From: Mycoplasmatota bacterium
Lineage (GTDB): Bacteria > Bacillota_I > Bacilli_A > Izemoplasmatales > Izemoplasmataceae
Direction of reading: 5' to 3'
Length of the DNA: 10,647 nt
NCBI GenBank assembly: GCA_030641535.1
Contig: DAOWHG010000058.1
Span: 1-10,647, forward strand
The position numbers were made by a program, and so were the translations under genes. Shown here one piece after another: positions 1 through 7,287 of this stretch. Under the pieces are notes generated by a model, which worked only from the letters and a program-made list of their open reading frames with translations, was not told the origin of the DNA and ran no database searches. Positions within the stretch are counted from its first letter, which is position 1; each line of letters opens with the position of its first letter.

Positions 1-813
1 AATAGCTTGAACTCTATTGATCTTAACGGAATTATTGGAAATGTAGATGTTAGTGGTTCTAGTTTAACTAGTGTGGATTTAACTAACGCAGATTACAATA
101 ATTTAGTATTAGATTGTGATAGTTTAGCTAATTTAGACACTTTAACAAGTGTATCTACTAGTTTAGAAGTTACTACAACTATAAATGATTTTAATTTAAC
201 ATCAAATATCCCAACACTTGATTTTGTTGGAGACTCAATAGATAACTTTATTTTAACAACGACAGCAACTGCAATGAATATAACTACTACAAATAACTCC
301 GTTAGTGTAAATGGAACTATTAGTGATATTACAATCGATGGAGATAATTTAAGTATATTAAGTTTTGCAGGAACAATTACTACAGTAAATACAACAACAC
401 AATCAACTAGCTTTAGCTTAAATGGTACAGTTGATAATATTAGTGTTATAGGAAATAGTTTAAATTCAATAGATTTAAACGGTACTATCGATACGGTAAA
501 TGTTAATAGTACTAGTTTAACTAGCGTTGATTTAAGTGGAGCAGATTATAATGATTTAGTATTAAATAGTAATTTGTTAGCTAGTTTAAACACTTTAGCA
601 GGGGTAAATACTACTTTAGAAGTTACTTCCTTGGTTGATGATTTTAACCTAACAACGAATACTCCTACAGTTAGTTTCTTTGGAAATGCTATTAATAATG
701 TCAATCTTACATCAACCGCTCTAGCAATTGATTTATCGACTACAAATGACTCAGTAACGCTAGATGGAGCAACGACTGATTTTGTTATTTCAGGTAGTAA
801 TTTAAGTACTATT
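1..813 (+). repeat. Tandem 453-bp coding repeat (151 residues)
   Basis: Two in-frame copies start at 1 and 454, both opening with the ten residues NSLNSIDLNG. The first 120 residues of each align without a gap (bases 1-360 with 454-813). By hand count about 67 of 120 residues are identical, while the DNA differs at many third positions, so this is an old duplication and not a recent slippage. Each unit holds about eight subrepeats of about 19 residues. A further copy may lie upstream of the window. Confidence 0.85.
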
Positions 814-1965
814 ATTGGTGATGTTCAAACTATCGATATTACTAATCAAACAGATTCTGATGAATTTATATTTGATTTGGATGCTGATTCAGTATTATTT
901 AACAGTGATACACCAACTGGATTATCATTTACTGGAGTTAGAACTATCACTGCATTAGATGTTACATCTACATCTATTACTAGTATTGATACTAATGACG
1001 TAGCTATTACGACGTTAGATTTTGAATCAAGTGGAATAAATAGTGCTTTAGATTCAAAAGCAACAACTATTAATCATACAAATACTTCTGGAGATGAAAT
1101 AGTATTTACAATTAGTAGTGATACACAAACATTGAATACAAATAGTGAAATAGTATCTTTGGAAAGTGTTGATTTAAGTTCGACAGTCTTAAATTATAGT
1201 GGAATTAATAATTTAAGTGTTACGTTAAACGGCTTAACTACACCTACAATTAACACTCCTAACGCAAGTACGGTTAATTTTGATGGAAGTAGTGTTAATG
1301 TAATCCTAAGTGGTGCAAATATCGATACAGTAAATACAGATACATTAACTTTAACAAATAAATATACAATGAATAATACGCTAGTTGATGATTTAGAATT
1401 TATCAGTGCTAATTTATTGATTAGTATTATTGAAATAGAAGTAAACACTTTAGATGCAGCTAATGTGGGAAGTGTTGTAACTAAGCTTGAAAGTAGTGGT
1501 GTTACATTGTTTAGTCCAATAGTTTCTCAAGATATTTATGATTACTATTATGACGAAGAATATACTGCATTAACAGACCAAGAGGTAATTGATACTTTAC
1601 GTTATACTGGATTTAGAGATACTGCTATTGCAGATGCATTAGCTGAGTTTAGATTAAATGGATATTTTGATTACATTTTAGATGCAGAATTAAATACTCA
1701 AATTGATACACAGCTATATTTAGCTATGCAGGATTACTTTGATGGATATGCCCTTGATGAAGGAACTACAGAAGCTCAAATGGTTCTTGATAATGATCAA
1801 CAATTTGTTGATGACATAAAAGCAGCTATACAAGCTACTTTAGATCAACCAATTTTAACTATAGTTGAACTTACTTTAGAAACAAGTGTAGAAAATAGTA
1901 TAGTAGATGATGCAAATACTTACGCAACAACAGAAAATGGTAATGTTGGATTCAGCATTGGATAG
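1..1965 (+). CDS. Large repeat-rich surface protein, beta-solenoid type (5' end outside window)
   Basis: This is the last 654 codons of a longer gene. The frame is open from the first base, and the TTG at 7 is an internal leucine codon with no ribosome site before it. Residues 1-500 or so are rich in Ser, Thr, Asn, Asp, Leu, Ile and Val, in short hydrophobic strands separated by Asn/Gly turns. The spacing is about 19 residues, which suggests a parallel beta-helix or other solenoid. Two 151-residue units can be aligned (residues 1-120 with 152-271). From about residue 505 the composition changes to a helical, Tyr/Asp/Glu/Ala-rich segment with no Ser/Thr repeats. No LPXTG motif or C-terminal membrane helix is visible, so anchoring must be N-terminal, non-covalent or through a partner. 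The stop codon is followed immediately by the ribosome site of a lipoprotein gene, so the two are probably co-transcribed. An adhesin or surface-layer role is possible but unproven. The family was not recognised. Confidence 0.8.
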   Translation, partial: NSLNSIDLNGIIGNVDVSGSSLTSVDLTNADYNNLVLDCDSLANLDTLTSVSTSLEVTTTINDFNLTSNIPTLDFVGDSIDNFILTTTATAMNITTTNNSVSVNGTISDITIDGDNLSILSFAGTITTVNTTTQSTSFSLNGTVDNISVIGNSLNSIDLNGTIDTVNVNSTSLTSVDLSGADYNDLVLNSNLLASLNTLAGVNTTLEVTSLVDDFNLTTNTPTVSFFGNAINNVNLTSTALAIDLSTTNDSVTLDGATTDFVISGSNLSTIIGDVQTIDITNQTDSDEFIFDLDADSVLFNSDTPTGLSFTGVRTITALDVTSTSITSIDTNDVAITTLDFESSGINSALDSKATTINHTNTSGDEIVFTISSDTQTLNTNSEIVSLESVDLSSTVLNYSGINNLSVTLNGLTTPTINTPNASTVNFDGSSVNVILSGANIDTVNTDTLTLTNKYTMNNTLVDDLEFISANLLISIIEIEVNTLDAANVGSVVTKLESSGVTLFSPIVSQDIYDYYYDEEYTALTDQEVIDTLRYTGFRDTAIADALAEFRLNGYFDYILDAELNTQIDTQLYLAMQDYFDGYALDEGTTEAQMVLDNDQQFVDDIKAAIQATLDQPILTIVELTLETSVENSIVDDANTYATTENGNVGFSIG

Positions 1966-1969
1966 GAGG
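1964..1969 (+). promoter_or_regulatory. Ribosome binding site deciding the start of the first lipoprotein
   Basis: AGGAGG overlaps the last two bases of the preceding TAG stop and lies 5 bases before ATG 1975. The in-frame GTG at 1969 starts on the last base of this site, so it cannot be the start. Use of ATG 1975 also gives a normal lipoprotein signal beginning MKKLF. Confidence 0.85.
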
Positions 1970-1974
1970 TGCCT

Positions 1975-2829
1975 ATGAAGAAATTATTCTTATTACTTAG
2001 TATTATTGTCCTTAGTGGTTGTGGAATGCTAGATAGAGGAAACTACAATAAAGATCGCTCAGGATACGTATTAAATGATAACTTGATTGTAAGTTATCAT
2101 ACTAATTCGATTGGTGAAATCGATATCTTTCAAATTGATCAAGTTATGACTTTCTTTGAGGCGCTAGAATATACAGATTTTGATACAGATTTATTATCGA
2201 CTAATGAAATATTAGATTCATTTGTTAGTGTTAGTGAATTAACTAGTTGTGGCGTAGTTTCAACATTTCCTGTTCCGAAATTTATTAGAATTGATGATTT
2301 AACATACTTCTACAATATAAGAGACAATGGGTATTGTACTTTCGATGAATACATATTCCATGATGATGGATATACTGAATTAGAAGAATACAATGTTGAT
2401 GAAGTTAGTCCTTTAGGAAAAACTAATACAACATTGTTTAAAGACATTGATTTTACAACTAATACATTTGAAATTGTTATCTTTATAGAGAATATATATT
2501 TTGATGAAGATGATGATTTATGGATTAAGGAGATTATTACGGCTTTACCAATGTCTTTAAAGCAAGCAGGATCAATTTATGAAGATACAATTGATTTTGT
2601 TGATGAAGTAGCCGCAATCGAAAAATACGTGTTAGATAACCAGAGTATTAACTTATTAGTATTAAGAGAAGATTATTTAGATGAAGATGTAAATAATATT
2701 TGGAGTGAATATACAATTGAAGCATTAGGTAGAGATCATGAGGTAATTAAGAAAGTAAGACTAGACCAAACCGGTGGAATTTTGGATATAATTCAAGATA
2801 CATTAGGTAGATTGGGGATGTTCCAATGA
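1975..2829 (+). CDS. Predicted lipoprotein, 284 aa, first of a tandem pair
   Basis: The signal peptide is short: MKK, a hydrophobic stretch, then the lipobox LSGC with Cys16 as the expected lipidated residue, which would place the protein on the outer face of the membrane. The mature part is acidic and rich in Asp, Glu, Tyr and Ile, with no other membrane segment. Cys92 and Cys121 lie 28 residues apart and could form a disulfide. The following gene encodes a protein of the same length with matching landmarks in the same order: a Y-x-V/I-x-Y strand after the lipobox, the cysteine pair around a VP-x-x-I segment, and a later 'LP' segment. The two are probably diverged paralogues. The start is tightly coupled to the surface-protein gene upstream, and the stop TGA overlaps the next ATG. 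No known lipoprotein family was recognised. A role in anchoring or handling the upstream surface protein is only an inference from gene order. Confidence 0.85.
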   Translation: MKKLFLLLSIIVLSGCGMLDRGNYNKDRSGYVLNDNLIVSYHTNSIGEIDIFQIDQVMTFFEALEYTDFDTDLLSTNEILDSFVSVSELTSCGVVSTFPVPKFIRIDDLTYFYNIRDNGYCTFDEYIFHDDGYTELEEYNVDEVSPLGKTNTTLFKDIDFTTNTFEIVIFIENIYFDEDDDLWIKEIITALPMSLKQAGSIYEDTIDFVDEVAAIEKYVLDNQSINLLVLREDYLDEDVNNIWSEYTIEALGRDHEVIKKVRLDQTGGILDIIQDTLGRLGMFQ

Positions 2830-3680
2830 AAAAGTTGTTTAGTTTAAGCTTGTTTATGATTGTTTTGCTTTCTGCTTGTGGTGGAGATGCTACAATTTAC
2901 AATTTTAAGATAAGGAAAGACGATTATTTAGTTAGTGAAGATGGAAACATAATTGTTGATTATAAGACTGATGAAAAGGGAGAACTAGTAGAACTTAATA
3001 TTGATCGATTACTAAGAATTGAAGATATGTTATATTTCAATCCATTAATTGATTATGAATTCGAATTAGAAGGATTTAGTGGAGATATATTCACACAACC
3101 GGGATTCCTGTGTACTAATTATAATGAGATGGTTGTGCCAATTAACATTGAAATTGGTAGTACAAGATTTATGTATGATCGTAATGAATGTGAGTATCAA
3201 GAAGTTGATCGTAATAATGAATTTAAGAGTGGTTCATATTCAAGAAAATATCGTTTAGATGAAACAATCGATGTTTCTAAAGAGACCATTATTAGTATTG
3301 TTGTATTTGATGAAACATCTTTAGAAAAATTTATAGATATATTTGAATTACCACATACAGCAAAGATGTTAGGTGTATACAGTATCCATATAAATTATGA
3401 TCTAGATGGATTCGATTCACGAACTACGAATTATTTTAATGATATTGCATTTTATGAACAATTAATTTTGAAACACCAAGAAAATGAAATGGCAATAAAT
3501 GAAGTAATAGGATTTAGTATGGATATTAATCTACTTGATTTTGATCAAATGGCGGAAGTAATCCCACTAATTGATGACTTTGAAGAGGATTACGATATGG
3601 AAATTAAAGCTGTGAATGAATTAATTGTTATAATAAGTATCGTGGCTATTGTAGACACTGATATTATTTCAGATGATTAA
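2826..3680 (+). CDS. Predicted lipoprotein, 284 aa, second of a tandem pair
   Basis: The protein starts MKKLFSLSLF and has the lipobox LSAC with Cys18 as the lipidation site. The ATG overlaps the upstream TGA (ATGA), so translational coupling is likely. The mature region is acidic and predicted to be mixed alpha/beta, with Cys96 and Cys122 separated by 25 residues. Segments can be matched by eye to the preceding lipoprotein: the GNIIVDYKTDEKGEL strand region with its counterpart around residue 35, VVPINIEIG before the second cysteine, and FELPHTAKMLGVYSI with its counterpart near residue 190. Overall identity is low, so the duplication is old or selection is relaxed. The last 25 residues include a hydrophobic strand ending in an acidic tail. 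The two stops TAA and TAA (3678-3680, then an out-of-frame one) are followed by 36 bp before rimI. The function is unknown. Confidence 0.84.
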   Translation: MKKLFSLSLFMIVLLSACGGDATIYNFKIRKDDYLVSEDGNIIVDYKTDEKGELVELNIDRLLRIEDMLYFNPLIDYEFELEGFSGDIFTQPGFLCTNYNEMVVPINIEIGSTRFMYDRNECEYQEVDRNNEFKSGSYSRKYRLDETIDVSKETIISIVVFDETSLEKFIDIFELPHTAKMLGVYSIHINYDLDGFDSRTTNYFNDIAFYEQLILKHQENEMAINEVIGFSMDINLLDFDQMAEVIPLIDDFEEDYDMEIKAVNELIVIISIVAIVDTDIISDD

Positions 3681-3716
3681 TAAGACTTTATAAGACACAG
3701 TAAAAGGTGTGATATA

Positions 3717-4169
3717 ATGAATATTAAAATTAGAAAAATGAAATTAAGTGATATTACTTATGTTTACAATGAAGAAATAAAAATATTTGGGAAAAGTTTA
3801 GGGGAAAAGGCTTTGTTTAACGACATAATGTATAATGATATGTCTAAGTATTTTATTGCTTTAGTTGATGACGAAAAAGCTGGATATGTTGGTTCTTGGC
3901 TTACTATTCCAAATGCTGATATTTTGAATCTCTTTGTGTCTGAAGAATATAGAGGGCTAGGAATAGGGAGAGAATTGATGAATGAGGTTATTAATCTTTG
4001 TAATGATAAGAAGATAGAATTACTTACTTTGGAAGTTAATGTAAATAATAAATATGCTATTGAAATGTATGAAAATCTAGGATTTAAAGTCGGAAATATA
4101 AGAAAAAAATATTATAATAATAAAGAAGATGCATTACTTATGATCTTACAGTTAGGAGGTAAAACATGA
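3717..4169 (+). CDS. rimI: Ribosomal protein S18-alanine N-acetyltransferase-like GNAT protein
   Basis: The 150-residue length suits a single GNAT domain. Motif A is clear: a strand ending LNLFVSEEY, then RGLGIG at 79-84, the acetyl-CoA pyrophosphate-binding loop. Later come [19 protein letters not shown] (105-123) and the terminal [12 protein letters not shown] segment, both typical of RimI. Tyr118 is the likely general acid of the family and Glu106 sits where RimI has its catalytic base; both positions are by analogy. RimI acetylates the N-terminus of ribosomal protein S18 in the bacteria where it has been studied. A ribosome site AAGGTG (3704-3709) lies 7 bases before ATG 3717. The overlap with tsaD is the usual neighbourhood for rimI in Firmicutes and supports the name. 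A TATAAT overlapping the start is not taken as a promoter. Substrate specificity is not proven. Confidence 0.85.
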   Translation: MNIKIRKMKLSDITYVYNEEIKIFGKSLGEKALFNDIMYNDMSKYFIALVDDEKAGYVGSWLTIPNADILNLFVSEEYRGLGIGRELMNEVINLCNDKKIELLTLEVNVNNKYAIEMYENLGFKVGNIRKKYYNNKEDALLMILQLGGKT

Positions 4170-5158
4170 TTGTATTAAGTGTTGAAAGCAGTTGTGATGA
4201 GACTAGTGTTAGTATTACTAGAAATGGTAAGGAAGTACTGAGTAATATAGTTTTAAGTCAGATCGATATTCATAAAGCTTATGGTGGAGTTGTTCCTGAA
4301 ATTGCAAGTAGAGAGCATATTAAAGGGATAACCATGGTATTCGAAGAAGCTTTAAATGAAGCTAATATAGAGAAAAAAGATATAAATCTTGTTGCAGTAA
4401 CAAAAGGACCAGGATTAATTGGAAGCTTACTGGTTGGAGTGAATGCAGCTAAAGCTTTTGCGTTTAGCAATGATATTGATTTAGTAGGAGTTCATCATAT
4501 AGCTGGACATATATACGCTAATGAGATTAGCGAGGATTTAGAATTTCCACTAATATGTCTTGTAGTTAGTGGAGGGCATACAGAACTAGTTTTAATGAAG
4601 GAACATTACGATTTTGAGAAGCTAGGGGAAACGCTAGATGATGCCGTGGGAGAAGCTTATGATAAAGTGGCTAGAACTGTTGGATTAGGGTATCCTGGAG
4701 GACCTATTGTTGATAAATTAGCAGCAACAGGAAATCCTAGTTATAAAATGCCTAACATTAGTTTAGGAGATACTTATAATTTTAGTTTTAGTGGAATAAA
4801 ATCACACGTTATCAATTTAGTGCACAATATTAATCAAAGAAACGAAGAAGTAAATATTCCTGATTTGTGTGCGAGTTTCCAAGAGACTGTAAGTGAGGTA
4901 TTAGTTACAAAGAGCTTGAAGGCAATAAAAGAATATGATGCAAAGATGTTTATAATTGCTGGAGGAGTTGCAGCAAATAAAGGATTAAGAAAGAAAATTA
5001 GTGAAAGGATAACAATGGTAAATGTAGTTGTACCTGAGTTTAAGTATTGTACGGATAACGCTGCAATGATTGGAATAGCAGGCTATTATCAGTATTCAAA
5101 AAACAATCAAACTGATGATATGAGCTTAAACGGAGTTTCACGAATGAATTTGGAATAA
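4166..5158 (+). CDS. tsaD: tRNA N6-threonylcarbamoyladenosine transferase TsaD
   Basis: TsaD transfers the threonylcarbamoyl group from threonylcarbamoyl-AMP to A37 of ANN-decoding tRNAs, working with TsaB and TsaE in the cytoplasm. At 330 residues it is full length for the family. The ASKHA fold is recognisable from the N-terminal VESSCDETS, the segment [13 protein letters not shown] (39-51), [12 protein letters not shown] (80-91), the metal-binding His111 and His115 in HHIAGH, VSGGHTE (134-140), SFSGIK (207-212), [11 protein letters not shown] (265-275) and CTDNAAMIG (295-303), where Asp297 is the likely third metal ligand. The gene overlaps rimI by ATGA and has AGGAGG at 4154-4159, 6 bases before the ATG. 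The usual partner tsaB is not in the five-gene run here, so it must be elsewhere. No frameshift or missing key residue is seen. Confidence 0.97.
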   Translation: MIVLSVESSCDETSVSITRNGKEVLSNIVLSQIDIHKAYGGVVPEIASREHIKGITMVFEEALNEANIEKKDINLVAVTKGPGLIGSLLVGVNAAKAFAFSNDIDLVGVHHIAGHIYANEISEDLEFPLICLVVSGGHTELVLMKEHYDFEKLGETLDDAVGEAYDKVARTVGLGYPGGPIVDKLAATGNPSYKMPNISLGDTYNFSFSGIKSHVINLVHNINQRNEEVNIPDLCASFQETVSEVLVTKSLKAIKEYDAKMFIIAGGVAANKGLRKKISERITMVNVVVPEFKYCTDNAAMIGIAGYYQYSKNNQTDDMSLNGVSRMNLE

Positions 5159-5175
5159 GTTAATTTAGTAACGAG

Positions 5176-5248
5176 TGTGGATGCTTATGGAAGTATTTAA
5201 GTATTAAAATTCATAAGTTTTAAATATTAAATTCATAAAATATCCACA
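5176..5248 (+). promoter_or_regulatory. Nested AT-rich inverted repeat with two opposed DnaA-box-like ends
   Basis: The 144-bp gap between tsaD and the next gene contains a nested dyad. The outer arms are TGTGGAT (5176-5182) and ATCCACA (5242-5248). Inside them TTATG (5185-5189) pairs with CATAA (5234-5238), and the core is an imperfect palindrome (5197-5230) with TTAA/TTAA and TTAAAA/TTTTAA arms. About 22 base pairs could form in total. The right outer arm extends to ATATCCACA, 8 of 9 bases of the DnaA consensus TTATCCACA; the left arm matches 7 of 9 on the other strand. Almost-identical stretches TATTAAAATTCATAA (5202-5216) and TATTAAATTCATAA (5225-5238) also make a direct repeat. It could be an operator, a weak terminator or 3' stabiliser for tsaD, or chance in AT-rich DNA. 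A TATACT at 5258-5263 could be a -10 element, but no good -35 is present. Confidence 0.4.
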
Positions 5249-5302
5249 TATTTTCTATATACTAGGGTTGTATAAGAAATATATTGAACGGAGGAAATAT
5301 CA

Positions 5303-7192
5303 ATGAAAAAATTATTTATGATTATTTTTATACCAGTACTATTTATATTGGGAACACCAGCATTATTAGCTACAATAATGTATGATGCAAGTGGGGATGT
5401 GCAAATGCCTACTCATCTATACACAGATGATGCTGATGCAGAAAAGATGTTATATGCTGAACTTAGCGCTGCAATCGCTGACGTTGAAGACAATGTAACA
5501 GATGACATGGTATTTGATTTACATCAAGATATAATCAATACCGCTATTTTTGAATTATTTAGAGGAGAAGACATGAATCCTGATTATATGCCTACAGATG
5601 ATTGTGTAGAAGATTCATGTAACTATGTTTTTAGTGAAGTAATGCCAGTTGAAGGGTTCGACCTTGGATTAAGACTGGTTGGTGCTTGGGTAGACTTTGA
5701 AGACGATAGATTTATCGGTAATGTCTTCTTAGAAGTAAGTTTAGATGATGGATTTACTTATAAAACTGTTATTCAAGTTCACTTCCTATTCAGAGACTTA
5801 CCAGACAGATACGAATTAGAGTTTGATAAAATTCAAATTGGGAACTTACCAATTCCTAAATCATTAATTTCTACTTTAATGACAACTGTCGATGATCAAT
5901 TTGATCAATTTGATTTAGACGAAGAAACAGATGCTGTACCTGCTGGAGAGTTAGATGTTACAAATCTATCTTACACATTGGAAAAAGATGAGATATTAAC
6001 TCAATTAGCTGATTCTCAAGAGGGAGAAGAAGAAGACACTGGAGCTGCATTAGCTCAAGAAGTATTATCAATTATTTTTGATAATGAGTTAGTTAACTTT
6101 GCTTTTGAAGAAGATAAATTTGTTTTAACTGCTGGAGTATCTAAGTTTAGAAGTGCAGAACAAGATATCCCTGATTACTTATATGACTTGCATTTTACAA
6201 CAATGGTTGACGATGTTGTAGTAGTTGGAGAATTTGATCCAGACTCATTCGATGTTGAAGGTTATTTAACTGATAAATTTATGCAATTTGTATTCAATTA
6301 TGCGTTATCTCCGGGTAGTGGATTTGTAATTGATGAAAGAATATTCAATAAGTTAATTTACTTTGGTGCAGATGGATTTGCAGATACTAGAGAAACTTAC
6401 GAGTATTTAAATGAAAATGACGAAATAGAAGTAATTGATATTGGACTAAAAGCAATTTGGTTTGAATTAGCTCCAGGTGATATTTATGTAAATGCGTTGT
6501 TTAGAATCGCTGGAATAGATTCATTACTACAAATTAAAGCTGAGCAAGACCTTACTAATACTACTGATTTAGTATTTGAATTTACTGAAATTACATTTGG
6601 TAAAGACATTGGTGAGGGAGATGGAGATTACTTGAAGATTATTGATTTAGAAGTGTTCAAGGATTTATTCGCAGAACTTGGCGATGTTGAATTTGGTTCA
6701 TTTGATGAAAATGGTGTATTAACTATTAGTGCAGCAGGATTAACAGATTTAATGGGTGAAGGTTCACAACAAGATGCAGTAGTTGTTACTGGTGTTCAAT
6801 TGATTCAAGATGGTATTGAATTAATTATTGAACCAGGTGGTGGAGTTGCAAGTGAATTATTTGTTGCTTTAGAAGACTTTAGTACACAACTTAACCTTGT
6901 TTTAGATGATCCTGCATTGTTAACTGGATTAGAAGCTGAATTAGATATTGAAAATCCAGGTCCTGAACAAGATGTTTATAACGATGTAATAGAATTACAA
7001 GATTTATTGGGTGAAGACACACCAGATTTAGTAGAAGTAACTGAAACTGTAACGGAAATGTTTGACAGTTATGAAGATATGTCACCTGAATCACAAGAAG
7101 CTTTCTTAGATACATTTGAAGGTTTAATTGATGATGATATTTATGCACAATTCGAAGATTTATATTCTTCAGAAGATATTCCTTTACCATAA
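5303..7192 (+). CDS. Membrane-targeted acidic protein with internally duplicated domain, 629 aa
   Basis: GGAGG at 5290-5294 lies 8 bases before ATG 5303. The N-terminus has MKK and one hydrophobic segment (about 5-25), either a cleaved signal or an uncleaved anchor. There is no lipobox, and the rest lacks membrane helices, so an outside location is expected. The body is very acidic. Two regions of about 120 residues can be matched: 70-193 and 340-456. Each starts with an F-x-x-D/H...I-x-N helix, continues through beta strands around GAWVDFEDDRFIGNVFLEV or KAIWFELAPGDIYVNALFRI, and ends with an F-x-x-I-x-x-G segment (FDKIQIGNLPIP, FTEITFGKDIG). The strand-then-'IGNLPIP' pattern recalls YpmS/DUF2140-type proteins of Firmicutes. 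That is recalled from memory and uncertain. Cys101 and Cys106 form a CX4C pair. After residue 550 comes an Asp/Glu-rich, probably helical tail. The function is unknown. Confidence 0.85.
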   Translation: MKKLFMIIFIPVLFILGTPALLATIMYDASGDVQMPTHLYTDDADAEKMLYAELSAAIADVEDNVTDDMVFDLHQDIINTAIFELFRGEDMNPDYMPTDDCVEDSCNYVFSEVMPVEGFDLGLRLVGAWVDFEDDRFIGNVFLEVSLDDGFTYKTVIQVHFLFRDLPDRYELEFDKIQIGNLPIPKSLISTLMTTVDDQFDQFDLDEETDAVPAGELDVTNLSYTLEKDEILTQLADSQEGEEEDTGAALAQEVLSIIFDNELVNFAFEEDKFVLTAGVSKFRSAEQDIPDYLYDLHFTTMVDDVVVVGEFDPDSFDVEGYLTDKFMQFVFNYALSPGSGFVIDERIFNKLIYFGADGFADTRETYEYLNENDEIEVIDIGLKAIWFELAPGDIYVNALFRIAGIDSLLQIKAEQDLTNTTDLVFEFTEITFGKDIGEGDGDYLKIIDLEVFKDLFAELGDVEFGSFDENGVLTISAAGLTDLMGEGSQQDAVVVTGVQLIQDGIELIIEPGGGVASELFVALEDFSTQLNLVLDDPALLTGLEAELDIENPGPEQDVYNDVIELQDLLGEDTPDLVEVTETVTEMFDSYEDMSPESQEAFLDTFEGLIDDDIYAQFEDLYSSEDIPLP

Positions 7193-7227
7193 AAACCATA
7201 ATAACAAATTAATATAACCCACTATAT

Positions 7228-7259
7228 AGAAAAACCCTTTTTAAACCAAGGGTTTTTCT
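7228..7259 (+). terminator. Rho-independent terminator-like hairpin
   Basis: AGAAAAACCCTT (7228-7239) and AAGGGTTTTTCT (7248-7259) are perfect complements, giving a 12-bp stem with an 8-base loop, 35 bases after the stop of the upstream gene. The 3' arm carries the run of T residues that would act as the U tract. The stem has only four G-C pairs (three of them consecutive), so it may be partial. The next gene starts 28 bases later with no room for an obvious separate promoter, so read-through is likely to feed it. Confidence 0.8.
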
Positions 7260-7275
7260 TGAAGGTTATTATGTG

Positions 7276-7281
7276 AGGAGG
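7276..7281 (+). promoter_or_regulatory. Ribosome binding site deciding the start of the CvpA-like gene
   Basis: AGGAGG lies 6 bases before ATG 7288. The in-frame GTG at 7273 lies just before this site and would turn it into codons for Arg-Arg, so ATG 7288 is taken as the start. Confidence 0.85.
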
Positions 7282-7287
7282 AGAAGT

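Noticed and set aside
7..9. TTG as the start of the first gene
   Set aside because: The frame continues open to base 1, no ribosome site precedes it, and it falls inside a repeat unit matched at 454.
1..813. Possible CRISPR or mobile-element repeat
   Set aside because: The repeats are in frame, diverged at third codon positions and encode similar protein, so they are coding repeats.
1194..1448. Open frame of 84 codons on the minus strand
   Set aside because: It lies fully within the solenoid gene, has no ribosome site, and its hydrophobic residues arise from reading AT-rich repeats in reverse.
3680..3696. ATAAGAC direct repeat with a 10-base period before rimI
   Set aside because: Only seven bases repeat in AT-rich DNA, and nothing ties it to a known operator or terminator.
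3713..3718. TATAAT exactly matching a -10 promoter element before rimI
   Set aside because: It overlaps the rimI start codon, so transcription would begin inside the gene, and the best -35 candidate (TTTATA at 3688) is weak with a 19-base spacer.
6891..7199. Open frame of 102 codons on the minus strand at the end of the acidic protein gene
   Set aside because: Its Leu/Gln/His-rich product is the expected mirror of Asp/Glu-rich coding DNA, and its start has no convincing ribosome site.
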